Assembly (NCBI RefSeq): GCF_001921215.1
Contig: NZ_MSIF01000031.1
Location: 25,855 to 89,854, forward strand
Reading direction: 5' to 3'
DNA: 64,000 bases
Source of the DNA: Actinophytocola xinjiangensis
GTDB lineage: Bacteria; Actinomycetota; Actinomycetes; Mycobacteriales; Pseudonocardiaceae
The notes below the pieces were generated by a model. The model made no database searches and had not been told where the DNA came from. It worked only from the letters and a program-made list of their open reading frames with translations. Positions within the stretch are counted from its first letter, which is position 1. The number at the start of each line of letters is the position of its first letter. Shown here piece by piece: positions 16,801 through 25,522 of this stretch. The position numbers were made by a program, and so were the translations under genes.

Positions 16801-19443
16801 ATGCCGGTCCCCGACGTCGTCCCGCGCGCCGGCCAGGTCCCCGCGTCCCCGGCGCACTGGTGGGCGCCCGCGCTCACCGACGCCGAACGCGGCCTGGCGC
16901 GGGCGCCCGCGTGGGCGCTGACGGTGACCGACGCGTTCACCGGCGCCGCGTTCGGCCCGGCCCCGCCCGGCGCGTGGACCGACGACCTCGCCCGGATCCT
17001 GGCGCCGCTGACCGCGCACGCCACCGGCCGGCTCGACGACGCGCTGCGCGGCGTGGCCGGCGCGGTCGCCGACCGTGCCGGGCTGCTGGCCGCGTTCTCC
17101 GCCGACCTGTCGCGCCGGCTGGTCACCGCCGCCACACCCGCCCTCGTCCGTGAGCTGGGACAGGCCGAACTCGACGGGCCGGACCCGCGCGCCCGGTTCC
17201 TCGACTTCGTCGACCGGCTGGCGCGGCCGGCGGCCGCGCTGGACCTGATGGCCGCCTACCCGGTGCTCGCCCGGCGGCTGGCCCGGCGCGCCACCGCCGC
17301 CACCGACACCACCGCCGAACTGCTCACCCACTTCGCCGCCGACCGGGACCGGCTGGCCGGCGCGCTGCTCGGCGGCCAACGGCCCGGCGTGGTCGCGGTG
17401 CGGCCCGGGCTCGGGGACCGGCACCGGGGCGGCCGGTCGACCAGCCTGGTCGAGCTGGCCGACGGGTCGCGGGTCGTGTACCAGCCGCGCGGGGTCGCCG
17501 CGCACCTGTGGTTCACCCGGCTCGTCGGGTTCGTCAACGAGATCGTGCCCGGTCTCGACCTGGCCACCGTCGAGGCCGTGTCCGGCGGCGAGCACGGCTG
17601 GACGGCGTTCGTGGAACCCGCGCCGCTGTCGGGGGCGGCGCGGGCCACCGTCTACCACCGCCGCCTCGGTGGCCTGGTCGCGCTGACCCACCTGCTGCGC
17701 GCCACCGACCTGCACTACCAGAACCTGATCGCCCGGGGCGACCAGCCGCTGCTGGTGGACGTGGAAACCTTGTGCCACCCCAGGTTCGGGCCCGCGCACC
17801 CCGACCCGGCGGTCGTCGCGCTGGGGAACTCGGTGGCCCGCACGGGTCTGCTGCCCGCGCTCGCCGGCCGGCACGGCCTCACCGACGTCTCCGGGGTCGG
17901 CGGCGACCCCGGCCAGCCGACGTCGGCGGCGGTCACCGAGTGGGCCGACGCCGGCACCGACCGGATGCGCCCGGTGGCGCGCGAGGGCCGGGTCCTGGGT
18001 GGCGCGAACCGGCCGGAGTGGGCCGGCCGGCCGGTCGAGGCCGCCGACCACGCCGACGCGGTGCTCGCCGGCTTCGGCGCCGTGCACGACGCGATTCGCC
18101 GCCACCGCACCGAGTTCACCGCGCTGCTGCACGCCGGGGCGGACGTCCCGGTGCGCGTGGTGCCCCGCCCGACCCGGCACTACGCGGCGCTGCTGGCCGA
18201 CGCCACCCGCCCGGAACACGCCATGGCCGACGTGGAACGCGTGCTGCGCGCGGGCACCGACGGGCCGCTGGCCGGCCACGAGGTCGACGACCTGCTCGCC
18301 GGCGACATCCCACTGTTCACCACCACCCCGGGCGGGCGCGACGTGCTGACCAGCACCGGCGTGCGCGTGCCGGACGTGGTGGAACGGTCGGGGCTCGACG
18401 ACGTGCTGGCCGCGCTGGCCGAGGTGGACGACCTCGACCGGCGCGACCAGCAGTGGGTGGTCGCCGCGTCGCTGGCCAGCCGCCGCACAGCCGTGGCCGG
18501 GCCGGAGCCGGTCGCCGCGCCGGCCCCCGGCACGGTCGCCGGCACCGACGAGCTGCTCTCCGCCGCGTGCACCATCGGCGACCTGGTGACCTCCACCGCG
18601 CTGGGCACCGACCGGGTCAACTGGCTGGGCCTGGAACCGGTGACCGACGACCGGTTCCTGGTGCTGCCCCTGGGAGTCGGCCTGGCCCACGGGTACTCGG
18701 GGGTCGCGCTGTTCCTCGCCCAGCTGGCCCGCACCAGCGGGGTGCGGCGCTACGCCGACGTCGCCCGGCGCGCCCTCACGCCCGTCCCGGCGGTGCTGGG
18801 CGCGCTGCGTGGCCAGCACGAGCAGATCGCGGCCGTCGGTGCCGGCCTCCACGGGTTCGGCGGCATCGCCTACGCGCTGGCTCGGCTCGCCACGCTCACC
18901 GGCGACCCCGAGGTCGCCGGCTGGGCCAGGTTGGCGGTCCCGCTCGCCGGGGAGGCCGCGACCCTGGACCCCGACCCTGGCTGGGCCTACGGCCTCGCCG
19001 GGTGCGCGGCCGCCCTGCACGCCGTCGACACCGAGATCGACTGCCAGCGGGCCGGTGACCTCGCCCGCCGCTGCGCCGCCCGGCTCACCGGCGGCGACGA
19101 CGCCCAGGCGCACGCGATCGCCGTGGTCACCGGGACGGCCACGACCCGCCCCGGCGGGCCGTCGTGGTGGTGCCCGGACCCGCCGGCGACGCCCGACCTG
19201 TCGCTGTGCCACGGCGAGCTCGGCCGCCTCGACGGCCGGGTCACGCCGTTCCCGCACCGCGACGCCGGCGCCGTCCTGGCCCGGGTGCGCCGCGACGGCC
19301 CGCGCTGCGCCACCCCCGACGGCGTGCCGACCCCGGGGCTGCTGACCGGGCTCGCCGGCATCGGCTACGGCCTGCTGCGGCTGGGTTTCCCGCACCAGGT
19401 CCCGTCGGTGCTGATGCTGGAGCCGACGCCGGCCGGCCACTGA
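16801..19443 (+). CDS. lanM: LanM-type class II lanthipeptide synthetase (compact, variant kinase site)
   Basis: 880 aa from ATG 16801 (ATG 16765 also possible). Class II synthetases phosphorylate and eliminate Ser/Thr and then cyclise onto Cys. N-terminal DUF4135 signs are GDRHRGGRSTSLVE, ATDLHYQNLIARG near 303 and LLVDVETLCHP near 320. The cyclase half has GLAHGYSGVALFLAQL, GLHGFGGIAYALARL, GWAYGLAG, LCHGELG near 802 and PGLLTGLAGIGYGLLRL. Oddities: the conserved kinase Lys is Gln (VYQPR near 226) and the Glu of DLHxEN is Gln. The cyclase lacks roughly 100-150 residues that normally lie around its first zinc Cys; only WWCP remains, about 12 residues before CHG. A candidate precursor follows 29 bases downstream. 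No LanT or protease gene is seen. Confidence 0.88.
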   Translation: MPVPDVVPRAGQVPASPAHWWAPALTDAERGLARAPAWALTVTDAFTGAAFGPAPPGAWTDDLARILAPLTAHATGRLDDALRGVAGAVADRAGLLAAFSADLSRRLVTAATPALVRELGQAELDGPDPRARFLDFVDRLARPAAALDLMAAYPVLARRLARRATAATDTTAELLTHFAADRDRLAGALLGGQRPGVVAVRPGLGDRHRGGRSTSLVELADGSRVVYQPRGVAAHLWFTRLVGFVNEIVPGLDLATVEAVSGGEHGWTAFVEPAPLSGAARATVYHRRLGGLVALTHLLRATDLHYQNLIARGDQPLLVDVETLCHPRFGPAHPDPAVVALGNSVARTGLLPALAGRHGLTDVSGVGGDPGQPTSAAVTEWADAGTDRMRPVAREGRVLGGANRPEWAGRPVEAADHADAVLAGFGAVHDAIRRHRTEFTALLHAGADVPVRVVPRPTRHYAALLADATRPEHAMADVERVLRAGTDGPLAGHEVDDLLAGDIPLFTTTPGGRDVLTSTGVRVPDVVERSGLDDVLAALAEVDDLDRRDQQWVVAASLASRRTAVAGPEPVAAPAPGTVAGTDELLSAACTIGDLVTSTALGTDRVNWLGLEPVTDDRFLVLPLGVGLAHGYSGVALFLAQLARTSGVRRYADVARRALTPVPAVLGALRGQHEQIAAVGAGLHGFGGIAYALARLATLTGDPEVAGWARLAVPLAGEAATLDPDPGWAYGLAGCAAALHAVDTEIDCQRAGDLARRCAARLTGGDDAQAHAIAVVTGTATTRPGGPSWWCPDPPATPDLSLCHGELGRLDGRVTPFPHRDAGAVLARVRRDGPRCATPDGVPTPGLLTGLAGIGYGLLRLGFPHQVPSVLMLEPTPAGH

Positions 19444-19472
19444 TTTCCACAGGTAACGACGAAAGGACAACC

Positions 19473-19685
19473 ATGGAGGACAACCAGGGCACCGCCCGTC
19501 GCGGCACCCGGGCGGCGAGCCTGCGCATCGCGGCGCTGGCCGGGGTCGCGCTCTCGGCGGGGGCGATCGCCGTCGGGGGGCAGGACGTGCTGCGCACCGA
19601 GGCGCCCGACCAGCGGGTCGACACGGTGGTGACCGGGGGCTGGCCGATGGGCTCAACCTGCTGCCCGGAGGGGAACCCGTCCTGA
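19473..19685 (+). CDS. lanA: Candidate lanthipeptide precursor peptide
   Basis: 70 aa, directly after LanM. The N terminus is basic (ARRGTR, residues 8-13), followed by an Ala/Gly/Leu/Val-rich hydrophobic stretch at 16-36 that looks like a signal or membrane segment, unlike ordinary LanA leaders. A polar region (37-50) and then TVVTGG (51-56) precede the end WPMGSTCCPEGNPS. The two Cys (63, 64) are adjacent to Ser61/Thr62; Thr51 and Thr54 could also join rings if cleavage is earlier than the Gly-Gly. AAAGGA lies upstream of the ATG. Assignment rests on position, a Cys-bearing C terminus and the GG motif. Confidence 0.7.
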   Translation: MEDNQGTARRGTRAASLRIAALAGVALSAGAIAVGGQDVLRTEAPDQRVDTVVTGGWPMGSTCCPEGNPS

Positions 19686-19702
19686 CGTAGGGTCCAGCGG
19701 GC

Positions 19703-22606
19703 GTGGGAGTGCGCGCACCGGTCGTCGTCGGACGTGACCACGAGATCGGGATCATCGAGCGGGCCCTCGGCGAGGTCGCCAAGGGCCGGGGCCAGGTCGT
19801 GCTGCTGACCGGCGAGGCCGGGATCGGCAAGTCCAGGCTGGCCGCGCACGCCACCGATCTGGCCTACGGCGCCGAGCTGAGCATCATGCGCGGCCGGGGC
19901 AGCGCCGTGGGCCGCACGGTCCCGTTCCGCGCGCTGAGCGAGGCGCTGCTGTCGCTGCAACGCCTCGGCACGCACGTGGACGTCGAGCAGTTGGGCGCCT
20001 ACCGCCCCGAGCTGGCCAGGCTCAACCCCGACTGGGGCACGCCGTCCGAGGTCGCCGCCAGCGGTTCGCTGATGGTGCTCGCGGAGGGCGTGCTCCGGCT
20101 GACCGAGCTGGTCGGCCGGCACGCCGGCTGCGCGGTGGTGCTCGACGACCTGCAGTACGTCGACCCGGACACGCTCGCGGTGCTGGAGTACGTCATCGAC
20201 AACATCGAGCACCAGCCGACGTTGCTGCTGTGCACGATCCGCGACGACGACGCGGACACCGTCGAGTTCGCCCGCACGGCGGGCCGGCGGTCTGCGGCCA
20301 CCGTGGTCCCGCTGCGGCGGCTGACCCCCGGTGACGTCAGCGCGCTGGGCGCGGTGTGCCTGGGCGGCGCGGGCCAGTCGCTGCCCTCGGCGGCGACCGA
20401 TCTGCTGTGGACGGGCAGCATGGGTCTGCCGTTCCTGGTGGAGGAACTGCTCGACGAGATCGTCACCGAGGGCCGGCTGGTGCGCGACGAGGACGGCTGG
20501 CGGATGGTCGACTCGTTCCCGGATCCGCCCTCGGCGTTCGTGGAGGGCATCGACGCGCGGCTGGGGCGGCTCTCGGCGCAGGCGCGGGAGTTCGTGTCGG
20601 TGGCCGCGGTGCTGGGCCAGCGGTTCCCGCTGGTGATCGTCCAGGAGGTCACCGGGTTCGAGTACCGCACGCTGCTGCGCCACCTGCACGGCGACGTGGT
20701 GGCGAACATGGTCGCGCCGGACGACCACACCCCGGACTGGTACCTGTTCACCCACGCGCTGGTCGTGGACGCGGTGCTGGCGCTGCTCGCCGAGGAGACC
20801 AGGGTCGACCTGGCGCGGCGGGCGGCCGACGCGGTGGAGAAGCTCAACAGCGACGTGCCGGGCGACTGGTGTCACCTGTGCGCGCGGCTGCGGGAGGCCG
20901 CCGGCCAGTTCACCGAGGCCGGCCAGCTCTACGCCAGGGCGGGGCGGCGGGCGCTGGCGCAGGGCGCCGCCCAGTCGGCGGTGACCCTGCTGGACCGGTC
21001 GCTGGACCTGCTGGTGCACGACCCGGCCAACCGGGCCTCGGCGCTGGAGAGCCAGCTGCTGGCGTTGACCGAGGCCGGTCAGGTGGACCGCGCGCTGGCG
21101 GTCGGCGCGCGGTTCGACGAGTTCGGCTCTGGCCTGGACCGGATCCACCGGGTGCGTCTGCACACCCAGCTGGCGTGGGCGGCGAACCTGGCCGGGCGCA
21201 CCGAGGGCGGCCTGGACCAGGTGCGGATCGCCCGCGCGCTGCTCGGCCCGGACCCCGACGACGAGCACGTCGCGCCGATCGACGTGGTGGCCGCGCACCT
21301 GGAGCTGGACCGGGCGACGCCAGGGCGGCTGGAGGTGGCCGAGGCGATGGCGTTGCGCGCGGCGACCGTCGCCGAGCGGATCCCGCTGCCGATCATCGCG
21401 TGCCAGGCGTGGCAGTTGCTGGGGGCGCTGGCCCGCCGGCACGACCCGGCGCGGGCGACCGCGTACCTGGAGAAGAGCCGGGTCTTCGCGATCGCCCACG
21501 ACCTGCCGATCTGGGAGATCCACGCCCTGGTGCGCCTGGGCCTGGACGACGCGCTGCGCGCGGGCGACATCGACCGGCTGGAGCAGGCCCGCGAGCTGGC
21601 GTCGCGGATCGGCGCGGTGATCGCCCGCTACCAGTCCGAGGTCAACATCTCGTTGCAGCTGATCCTGCGGGGCGAGTTCACCGCCGCCAGGAACCTGATC
21701 GACAACGTCTCGGCGGCGGCGGCGCGCCTGGGGCTGCTGGAGATCCGCCAGTTCATGCTGGTCGCGCGGGCGGTGCTGGCCGGCCACCAGTGCGACCGGG
21801 CCGAGCTGGAGTCGGCCCAGCGGGAACTGGCCGGGCAGGGCGGCGACCAGACCCAGTACGTGCCCCGGCTGCACGGCCTGGGGGCCGCGTTCTGCTCGCT
21901 GCTCCAGGAGGACCGCGAGCAGGCCAACGCCGACCTGGCGACCGCGCTGGCCACCGAGGAGGCCAACCCGACGACGTTCCACCTGTCCGGCCGGCACGGC
22001 CTGGCGTTGTTGTTGCGCGCGCTCGACGGCACCCTCGACTGGGCGGAGTACGTCGAGGTGAGCGCCAGCCCGGCGGCGGGAATGCGCTGGGACCGGCACT
22101 TCGCGCTGCTGGCGGCGGCGGTGCTCACCGGCCGGCGCGGCGACCCGGAGCAGGCGCTGGCGTGGCTGGAACGCGGTCAGGAGGCGGGGGAGCTGTACCC
22201 GGTGGCCCGCCATCTGGGTCTGCGGCTGGTGGGCGAGGCCGCCGCCCAGGACGGGTGGGGCGAGCCGGACCGGTGGCTGCGCACTGCCGAGCAGTACTTC
22301 CACGACGCGGGGATCCGTGCGGTGCCCGGGGCGTGCCGGGCGTTGCTGCGCCGGATGGGGGTGCGGGTCACCCAGCGCCGGTCGGGCACCAAGGACGTGC
22401 CGGACGACCTGCGCGCGGTGGGCGTCACCGGCCGGGAGTACGAGGTGTTGCTGCTGCTCGGGGCGCGCCTGGCCAACAACGAGATCGCCGTGCGGCTGCA
22501 CCTGTCGCGGCGGACGGTGGAGAAGCACGTGTCCAGCCTGATGGCCAAGACCGGGGCCACCAACCGGGTCCAGCTGGGCAAGCTCACCGCCGGGGACGCT
22601 CGCTGA
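19703..22606 (+). CDS. LAL-type LuxR-family regulator
   Basis: 967-aa large ATP-binding LuxR regulator. Residue 9 onward is VGRDHEIGIIERAL, then Walker A TGEAGIGKSRLA near 36 and Walker B-like AVVLDDLQYVD near 148. A long helical TPR-like middle follows, and a C-terminal LuxR HTH near 905-960 (VTGREYEVLLLLGARLANNEIA, SRRTVEKHVSSL). It begins 18 bases after the precursor stop, so it is probably co-transcribed with lanM/lanA and may control them. GTG start at 19703; another GTG lies at 19709. It converges on the MarR gene. Confidence 0.92.
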   Translation: MGVRAPVVVGRDHEIGIIERALGEVAKGRGQVVLLTGEAGIGKSRLAAHATDLAYGAELSIMRGRGSAVGRTVPFRALSEALLSLQRLGTHVDVEQLGAYRPELARLNPDWGTPSEVAASGSLMVLAEGVLRLTELVGRHAGCAVVLDDLQYVDPDTLAVLEYVIDNIEHQPTLLLCTIRDDDADTVEFARTAGRRSAATVVPLRRLTPGDVSALGAVCLGGAGQSLPSAATDLLWTGSMGLPFLVEELLDEIVTEGRLVRDEDGWRMVDSFPDPPSAFVEGIDARLGRLSAQAREFVSVAAVLGQRFPLVIVQEVTGFEYRTLLRHLHGDVVANMVAPDDHTPDWYLFTHALVVDAVLALLAEETRVDLARRAADAVEKLNSDVPGDWCHLCARLREAAGQFTEAGQLYARAGRRALAQGAAQSAVTLLDRSLDLLVHDPANRASALESQLLALTEAGQVDRALAVGARFDEFGSGLDRIHRVRLHTQLAWAANLAGRTEGGLDQVRIARALLGPDPDDEHVAPIDVVAAHLELDRATPGRLEVAEAMALRAATVAERIPLPIIACQAWQLLGALARRHDPARATAYLEKSRVFAIAHDLPIWEIHALVRLGLDDALRAGDIDRLEQARELASRIGAVIARYQSEVNISLQLILRGEFTAARNLIDNVSAAAARLGLLEIRQFMLVARAVLAGHQCDRAELESAQRELAGQGGDQTQYVPRLHGLGAAFCSLLQEDREQANADLATALATEEANPTTFHLSGRHGLALLLRALDGTLDWAEYVEVSASPAAGMRWDRHFALLAAAVLTGRRGDPEQALAWLERGQEAGELYPVARHLGLRLVGEAAAQDGWGEPDRWLRTAEQYFHDAGIRAVPGACRALLRRMGVRVTQRRSGTKDVPDDLRAVGVTGREYEVLLLLGARLANNEIAVRLHLSRRTVEKHVSSLMAKTGATNRVQLGKLTAGDAR

Positions 22607-22617
22607 GCGCCACGCGG

Positions 22618-23106
22618 TCAGCCCCGGCCGGTGCGGCGTGGTCGCCTGGTGGTCGCGTTCGCGCCGGTGGCCCGCCGGCCGGCGCCCGCGTTCTCGGCGA
22701 GGGTTCCCAGGATCTCGGGCAGTGACGCCACGGTCTCCTCTCCCAGCCCCACGACGGTCTCCTCGGCCAGCGTGCGCCACGCCCGCCTGACCTGGTCGGC
22801 CAGCTCCCGCCCGCTGTCGGTCAGCTCGACCAGCGTGGCCCGCCGGTCGGTGGGCGCCGGCGAGCGCCGGATGTGCCCGGAGGCTTCGAGCTTGCTGGCC
22901 ATGAGCGTGACGCTCGGCGGTTCGCAGCCCAGCGCGCCGCTGAGCTGGGCCTGGATCATCGGGCCGCTTCTGGCCAGTTCCAGCAGGAGGACCTCCTGGC
23001 CGGGGTGCAGTCCCAGTGGTGTGAGCAGGGCGGCGGCCCTGGCGCGGTGCCGCAGGCTCAACAGTCGAATGGCCTGGTTGAGGGCGTCGGCCCGCGCGAA
23101 GTCCAT
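22618..23106 (-). CDS. MarR-family regulator
   Basis: 162-aa winged-helix regulator. The central MIQAQLSGALGCEPPSVTLMASKLEASGHIRR is the recognition helix plus the wing start, with DRRATLVELTDSGREL as the wing; the C-terminal tail is basic. It is divergent from the gene at 23182, and a perfect 13+2+13 palindrome occupies the space between, so it probably represses itself and that gene. GAGCGGTC lies before the ATG at 23106. Confidence 0.92.
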   Translation of the reverse strand: MDFARADALNQAIRLLSLRHRARAAALLTPLGLHPGQEVLLLELARSGPMIQAQLSGALGCEPPSVTLMASKLEASGHIRRSPAPTDRRATLVELTDSGRELADQVRRAWRTLAEETVVGLGEETVASLPEILGTLAENAGAGRRATGANATTRRPRRTGRG

Positions 23107-23126
23107 GACCGCTCCTTGACAACATA

Positions 23127-23154
23127 GTTAAGCGCATAACATTATGCGCTTAAC
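23127..23154. promoter_or_regulatory. Perfect palindromic operator (MarR site)
   Basis: GTTAAGCGCATAA-ca-TTATGCGCTTAAC: two perfect 13-base arms with a 2-base centre, between divergent marR (start 23106) and the gene at 23182. The size, symmetry and AT-rich half-sites fit a MarR dimer operator. Confidence 0.8.
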
Positions 23155-23181
23155 CAAATTGTACGACGAGGGGGATCGCCC

Positions 23182-23802
23182 ATGGCCCGGCAGGATGCGA
23201 TGAGTCTCGATCACGTCGCGGTGTTCCGCGCCGCCTGGGACAGCCAGGAAGTCACGCGTTGCGCACTGGCCCCGCTGGCCGTGAACGAGGTGCTGGCGGC
23301 CCGCTACACCGTGGACCCGGCGGTGACCTTCACCCGGACGATGCTGTGGGACCTGGAGGTCCGCAAGGCCCGGCGGCCGGACCTGTTCATCCCGTGGGTG
23401 GTGGCCGCCGGCAGCGCGCGGGTCTGGGGTGGCGACGACGTGTTCGTCCGGGCGTCCCGCCAGCGGTTGTGGTTGGAGCCCGAGCGGTACGGGCTGGTCC
23501 TGGAGCGGACCCACCTGGACCACGAGCGTCAGGCCGTCACGTTCATCGGCACCGGCGAGATCCCGGGGCCCGACGGGGAGATCCTGCGGGGCACCGGGCA
23601 GGCCCTCTTCCACGTCGAGCATTCGGTGGGCGGCACCGAGAACGCGCCCACCAACCGGTGGCGGATCGCCCATCTCACCGGTGGGGTCGACGAGCGGCTG
23701 GTTCGGGTGTTCGCCGCGATCGACGCCGATCCCTGGCTGCCCGAGTACGTGGAGATCTACGTCCGGGACGTTCTCGGGGCGAGGCTGGAACGGCGCTCCT
23801 GA
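23182..23802 (+). CDS. Hypothetical protein divergent from MarR
   Basis: 206-aa soluble protein without signal peptide or membrane segment. It begins MARQDAMSLDHVAVFRAAW and has a beta-rich middle (VTFTRTMLWDLEV, TFIGTGEIPGPDGEIL). I do not recognise a family. GAGGGGGAT precedes the ATG. It is controlled, by position, from the palindrome at 23127-23154, so it is probably the MarR target and may be induced by a small molecule; that is an inference from arrangement only. Confidence 0.8.
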   Translation: MARQDAMSLDHVAVFRAAWDSQEVTRCALAPLAVNEVLAARYTVDPAVTFTRTMLWDLEVRKARRPDLFIPWVVAAGSARVWGGDDVFVRASRQRLWLEPERYGLVLERTHLDHERQAVTFIGTGEIPGPDGEILRGTGQALFHVEHSVGGTENAPTNRWRIAHLTGGVDERLVRVFAAIDADPWLPEYVEIYVRDVLGARLERRS

Positions 23803-23838
23803 CGGGCAGGGTCTCGACCCTGCCCGTCGGGGCGAGAC

Positions 23839-24786
23839 TCAGTACGGCGGCGGAACGACCCCCGGCCGCGTGTGGAACTCCAGAATCATCGACGAGAGCC
23901 ACTCGTGGCGGTCCAGCATTCCCACGCCCACCGGCATGTGGTGGCTGGTCCCCGGCGGAACGGCGAGCCGGCCCCCGGGGATGCCCACGATGTCGCCCCA
24001 GCCGCCACCGCCGATGAGGCGCAGCATCTCGGCGGCGTGCTCGATGGGCACGATGTCCGCGTCGCTGACCACGATCATCGTGGGCATGGCCAGCGCGCTG
24101 ACCCCGTCGGTCCAGTCGAAGTCCCGGGCGTCGATTCCGTTGATCTTGTCGACCAGGACGGGGAAGTCCTCGGGCCGGGGGGCGACCCGCTCGTAGACCT
24201 CCAGGATCTGGGTCCCGACGAAGTCCTCGGGGGACACCGGCCCGCCTTCGAGGAACTCCGGCTGGAACGCCGAACGCCGGCACGGCGCCGACATCGACAC
24301 CAGCGTCCGCACCCGGTCCGGATGCCGGATGGCCACCTGGAACACCACCCCGCCACCCAGGCTGTGCCCCACCACGTCGGCCTGGGCGATCCCCAGGTGA
24401 CCCAGCAGCGCCGCGGCGTCGTCGGCCATGGTCTCGAACACCAGTGGACGGTCCACATCGGCCGTCCGCCCGTGGGCCTGCTGGTCGAACACGATCACCT
24501 GGCGCGTCCTGGCGAGCGTCGCGAGCAGCGGACCCCACTGCTCGGTCGACATGAACGACCCGTGCACCAACAACAACGGCGCCGCCGACGTGTCCCGGCC
24601 GTGGATCTCGTAGTACATGTGGAGCCCGTTGACCGGCGCGTAGCCCCGACGTACCGGGATCTCGGTGGCGCCGGCCAGGCCGGGTAGGCCCAGTCCGGCG
24701 GCGGTCACCCCGGCCCCGAGTCCGCCGGCACGCAGCAGTGCGCGCCGGGACAGCCCTTTCCCCGTCACCTCATCACGAGTCGTCAT
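23839..24786 (-). CDS. Exported alpha/beta hydrolase (Tat signal)
   Basis: 315 aa. The N terminus has a twin-arginine signal (LSRRALLRAGGLGAGVTAAGLG) with likely cleavage near AGATE. The mature part is an alpha/beta hydrolase: oxyanion HGSF, nucleophile elbow VGHSLGGGV, acid in VVSDADIVP and His in GTSHHMPVG. The substrate is unknown; esters or epoxides are typical. ATG start at 24786. It converges with the gene at 23182. Confidence 0.9.
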   Translation of the reverse strand: MTTRDEVTGKGLSRRALLRAGGLGAGVTAAGLGLPGLAGATEIPVRRGYAPVNGLHMYYEIHGRDTSAAPLLLVHGSFMSTEQWGPLLATLARTRQVIVFDQQAHGRTADVDRPLVFETMADDAAALLGHLGIAQADVVGHSLGGGVVFQVAIRHPDRVRTLVSMSAPCRRSAFQPEFLEGGPVSPEDFVGTQILEVYERVAPRPEDFPVLVDKINGIDARDFDWTDGVSALAMPTMIVVSDADIVPIEHAAEMLRLIGGGGWGDIVGIPGGRLAVPPGTSHHMPVGVGMLDRHEWLSSMILEFHTRPGVVPPPY

Positions 24787-24840
24787 GCCTCCAGCATCCC
24801 GAAAACCCAACGGACCGGGCAAGCAGGACATTTCACAATC

Positions 24841-25449
24841 CTATGTGGACAGACGACCGAGGCCGGGGACGAACCGGCCGACCCGGGTGGCGTAGTCGCG
24901 GTAGCGCTGGCCGTGCGTGCGCAACAGGTAGGGCTCCTCGACCACCCTGACCTGGATCTCGATCGCCGCGACCAGACCGGCCACCCCCACCAGTGCGACG
25001 ACGTTGGGGGCCAGCAGCGCGAGCCCCAGCCCGGCGGTGGTCATCGTGGTGAAGATCGGATTGCGCACGACGGTGAACGTGCCACTGGTGACCAGATCGG
25101 TGGTCTCCCGCTGGTCGACGCCGATGCGCCACGACGCGCCCATGCCCTGCTGGGCGGCCAGCGTGCCACCGATCCCGGCCAGCGCGAGCACCAGCCCGAC
25201 CACCGCCACCGGCGTGGCGTCGAGGAACCCGACGGCGTCGACCACCCCGGTGACCTGGAGCAACGGTGCGGCCACCCCCAGCAGGACGGCCAGGACGAAC
25301 AGCGCGCCACCCCACCACCGCACCGACCCCACCCGGCCGCCGACGCCGTGGAAGCCCGACGAGCCGGTGCGCCGGTACTGCGTCAGGGTGCGCAGACCGA
25401 AGGCCAGCGCGAGAAAGACCAGGTAGAGGACCAACGCCACGGTGGGCAT
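24841..25449 (-). CDS. Isoprenylcysteine methyltransferase-like membrane protein
   Basis: 202-aa multi-pass protein of the ICMT/PEMT-type family. It has about five hydrophobic segments and the C-terminal signature LVTSGTFTVVRNPIFTTM...VEEPYLLRTHGQRYRDYATRVGRFVPG, which binds S-adenosylmethionine in this group. The bacterial substrate is unknown. The ATG at 25449 has CAGGAGCT upstream; an in-frame ATG at 25467 is less likely. It is divergent from a CmtR-like metal sensor, which suggests metal-linked control. Confidence 0.85.
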   Translation of the reverse strand: MPTVALVLYLVFLALAFGLRTLTQYRRTGSSGFHGVGGRVGSVRWWGGALFVLAVLLGVAAPLLQVTGVVDAVGFLDATPVAVVGLVLALAGIGGTLAAQQGMGASWRIGVDQRETTDLVTSGTFTVVRNPIFTTMTTAGLGLALLAPNVVALVGVAGLVAAIEIQVRVVEEPYLLRTHGQRYRDYATRVGRFVPGLGRLST

Positions 25450-25522
25450 GCGAGCTCCTGTCAGCATGGAGAGAACAGTTCAGCCACCGCTGTATATCAG
25501 CTTCTGCTGTACTGTTCCAGTC

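Noticed and set aside
19021..19300. Possible frameshift explaining the short LanM cyclase
   Set aside because: The frame stays coherent on both sides and the flanking motifs are in the same frame; the missing part is absent from the other frames too, so a deletion or true variant fits better.
16759..19854. 1031-codon minus-strand frame opposite lanM
   Set aside because: Low-complexity antisense of the LanM gene; no domain or ribosome site.
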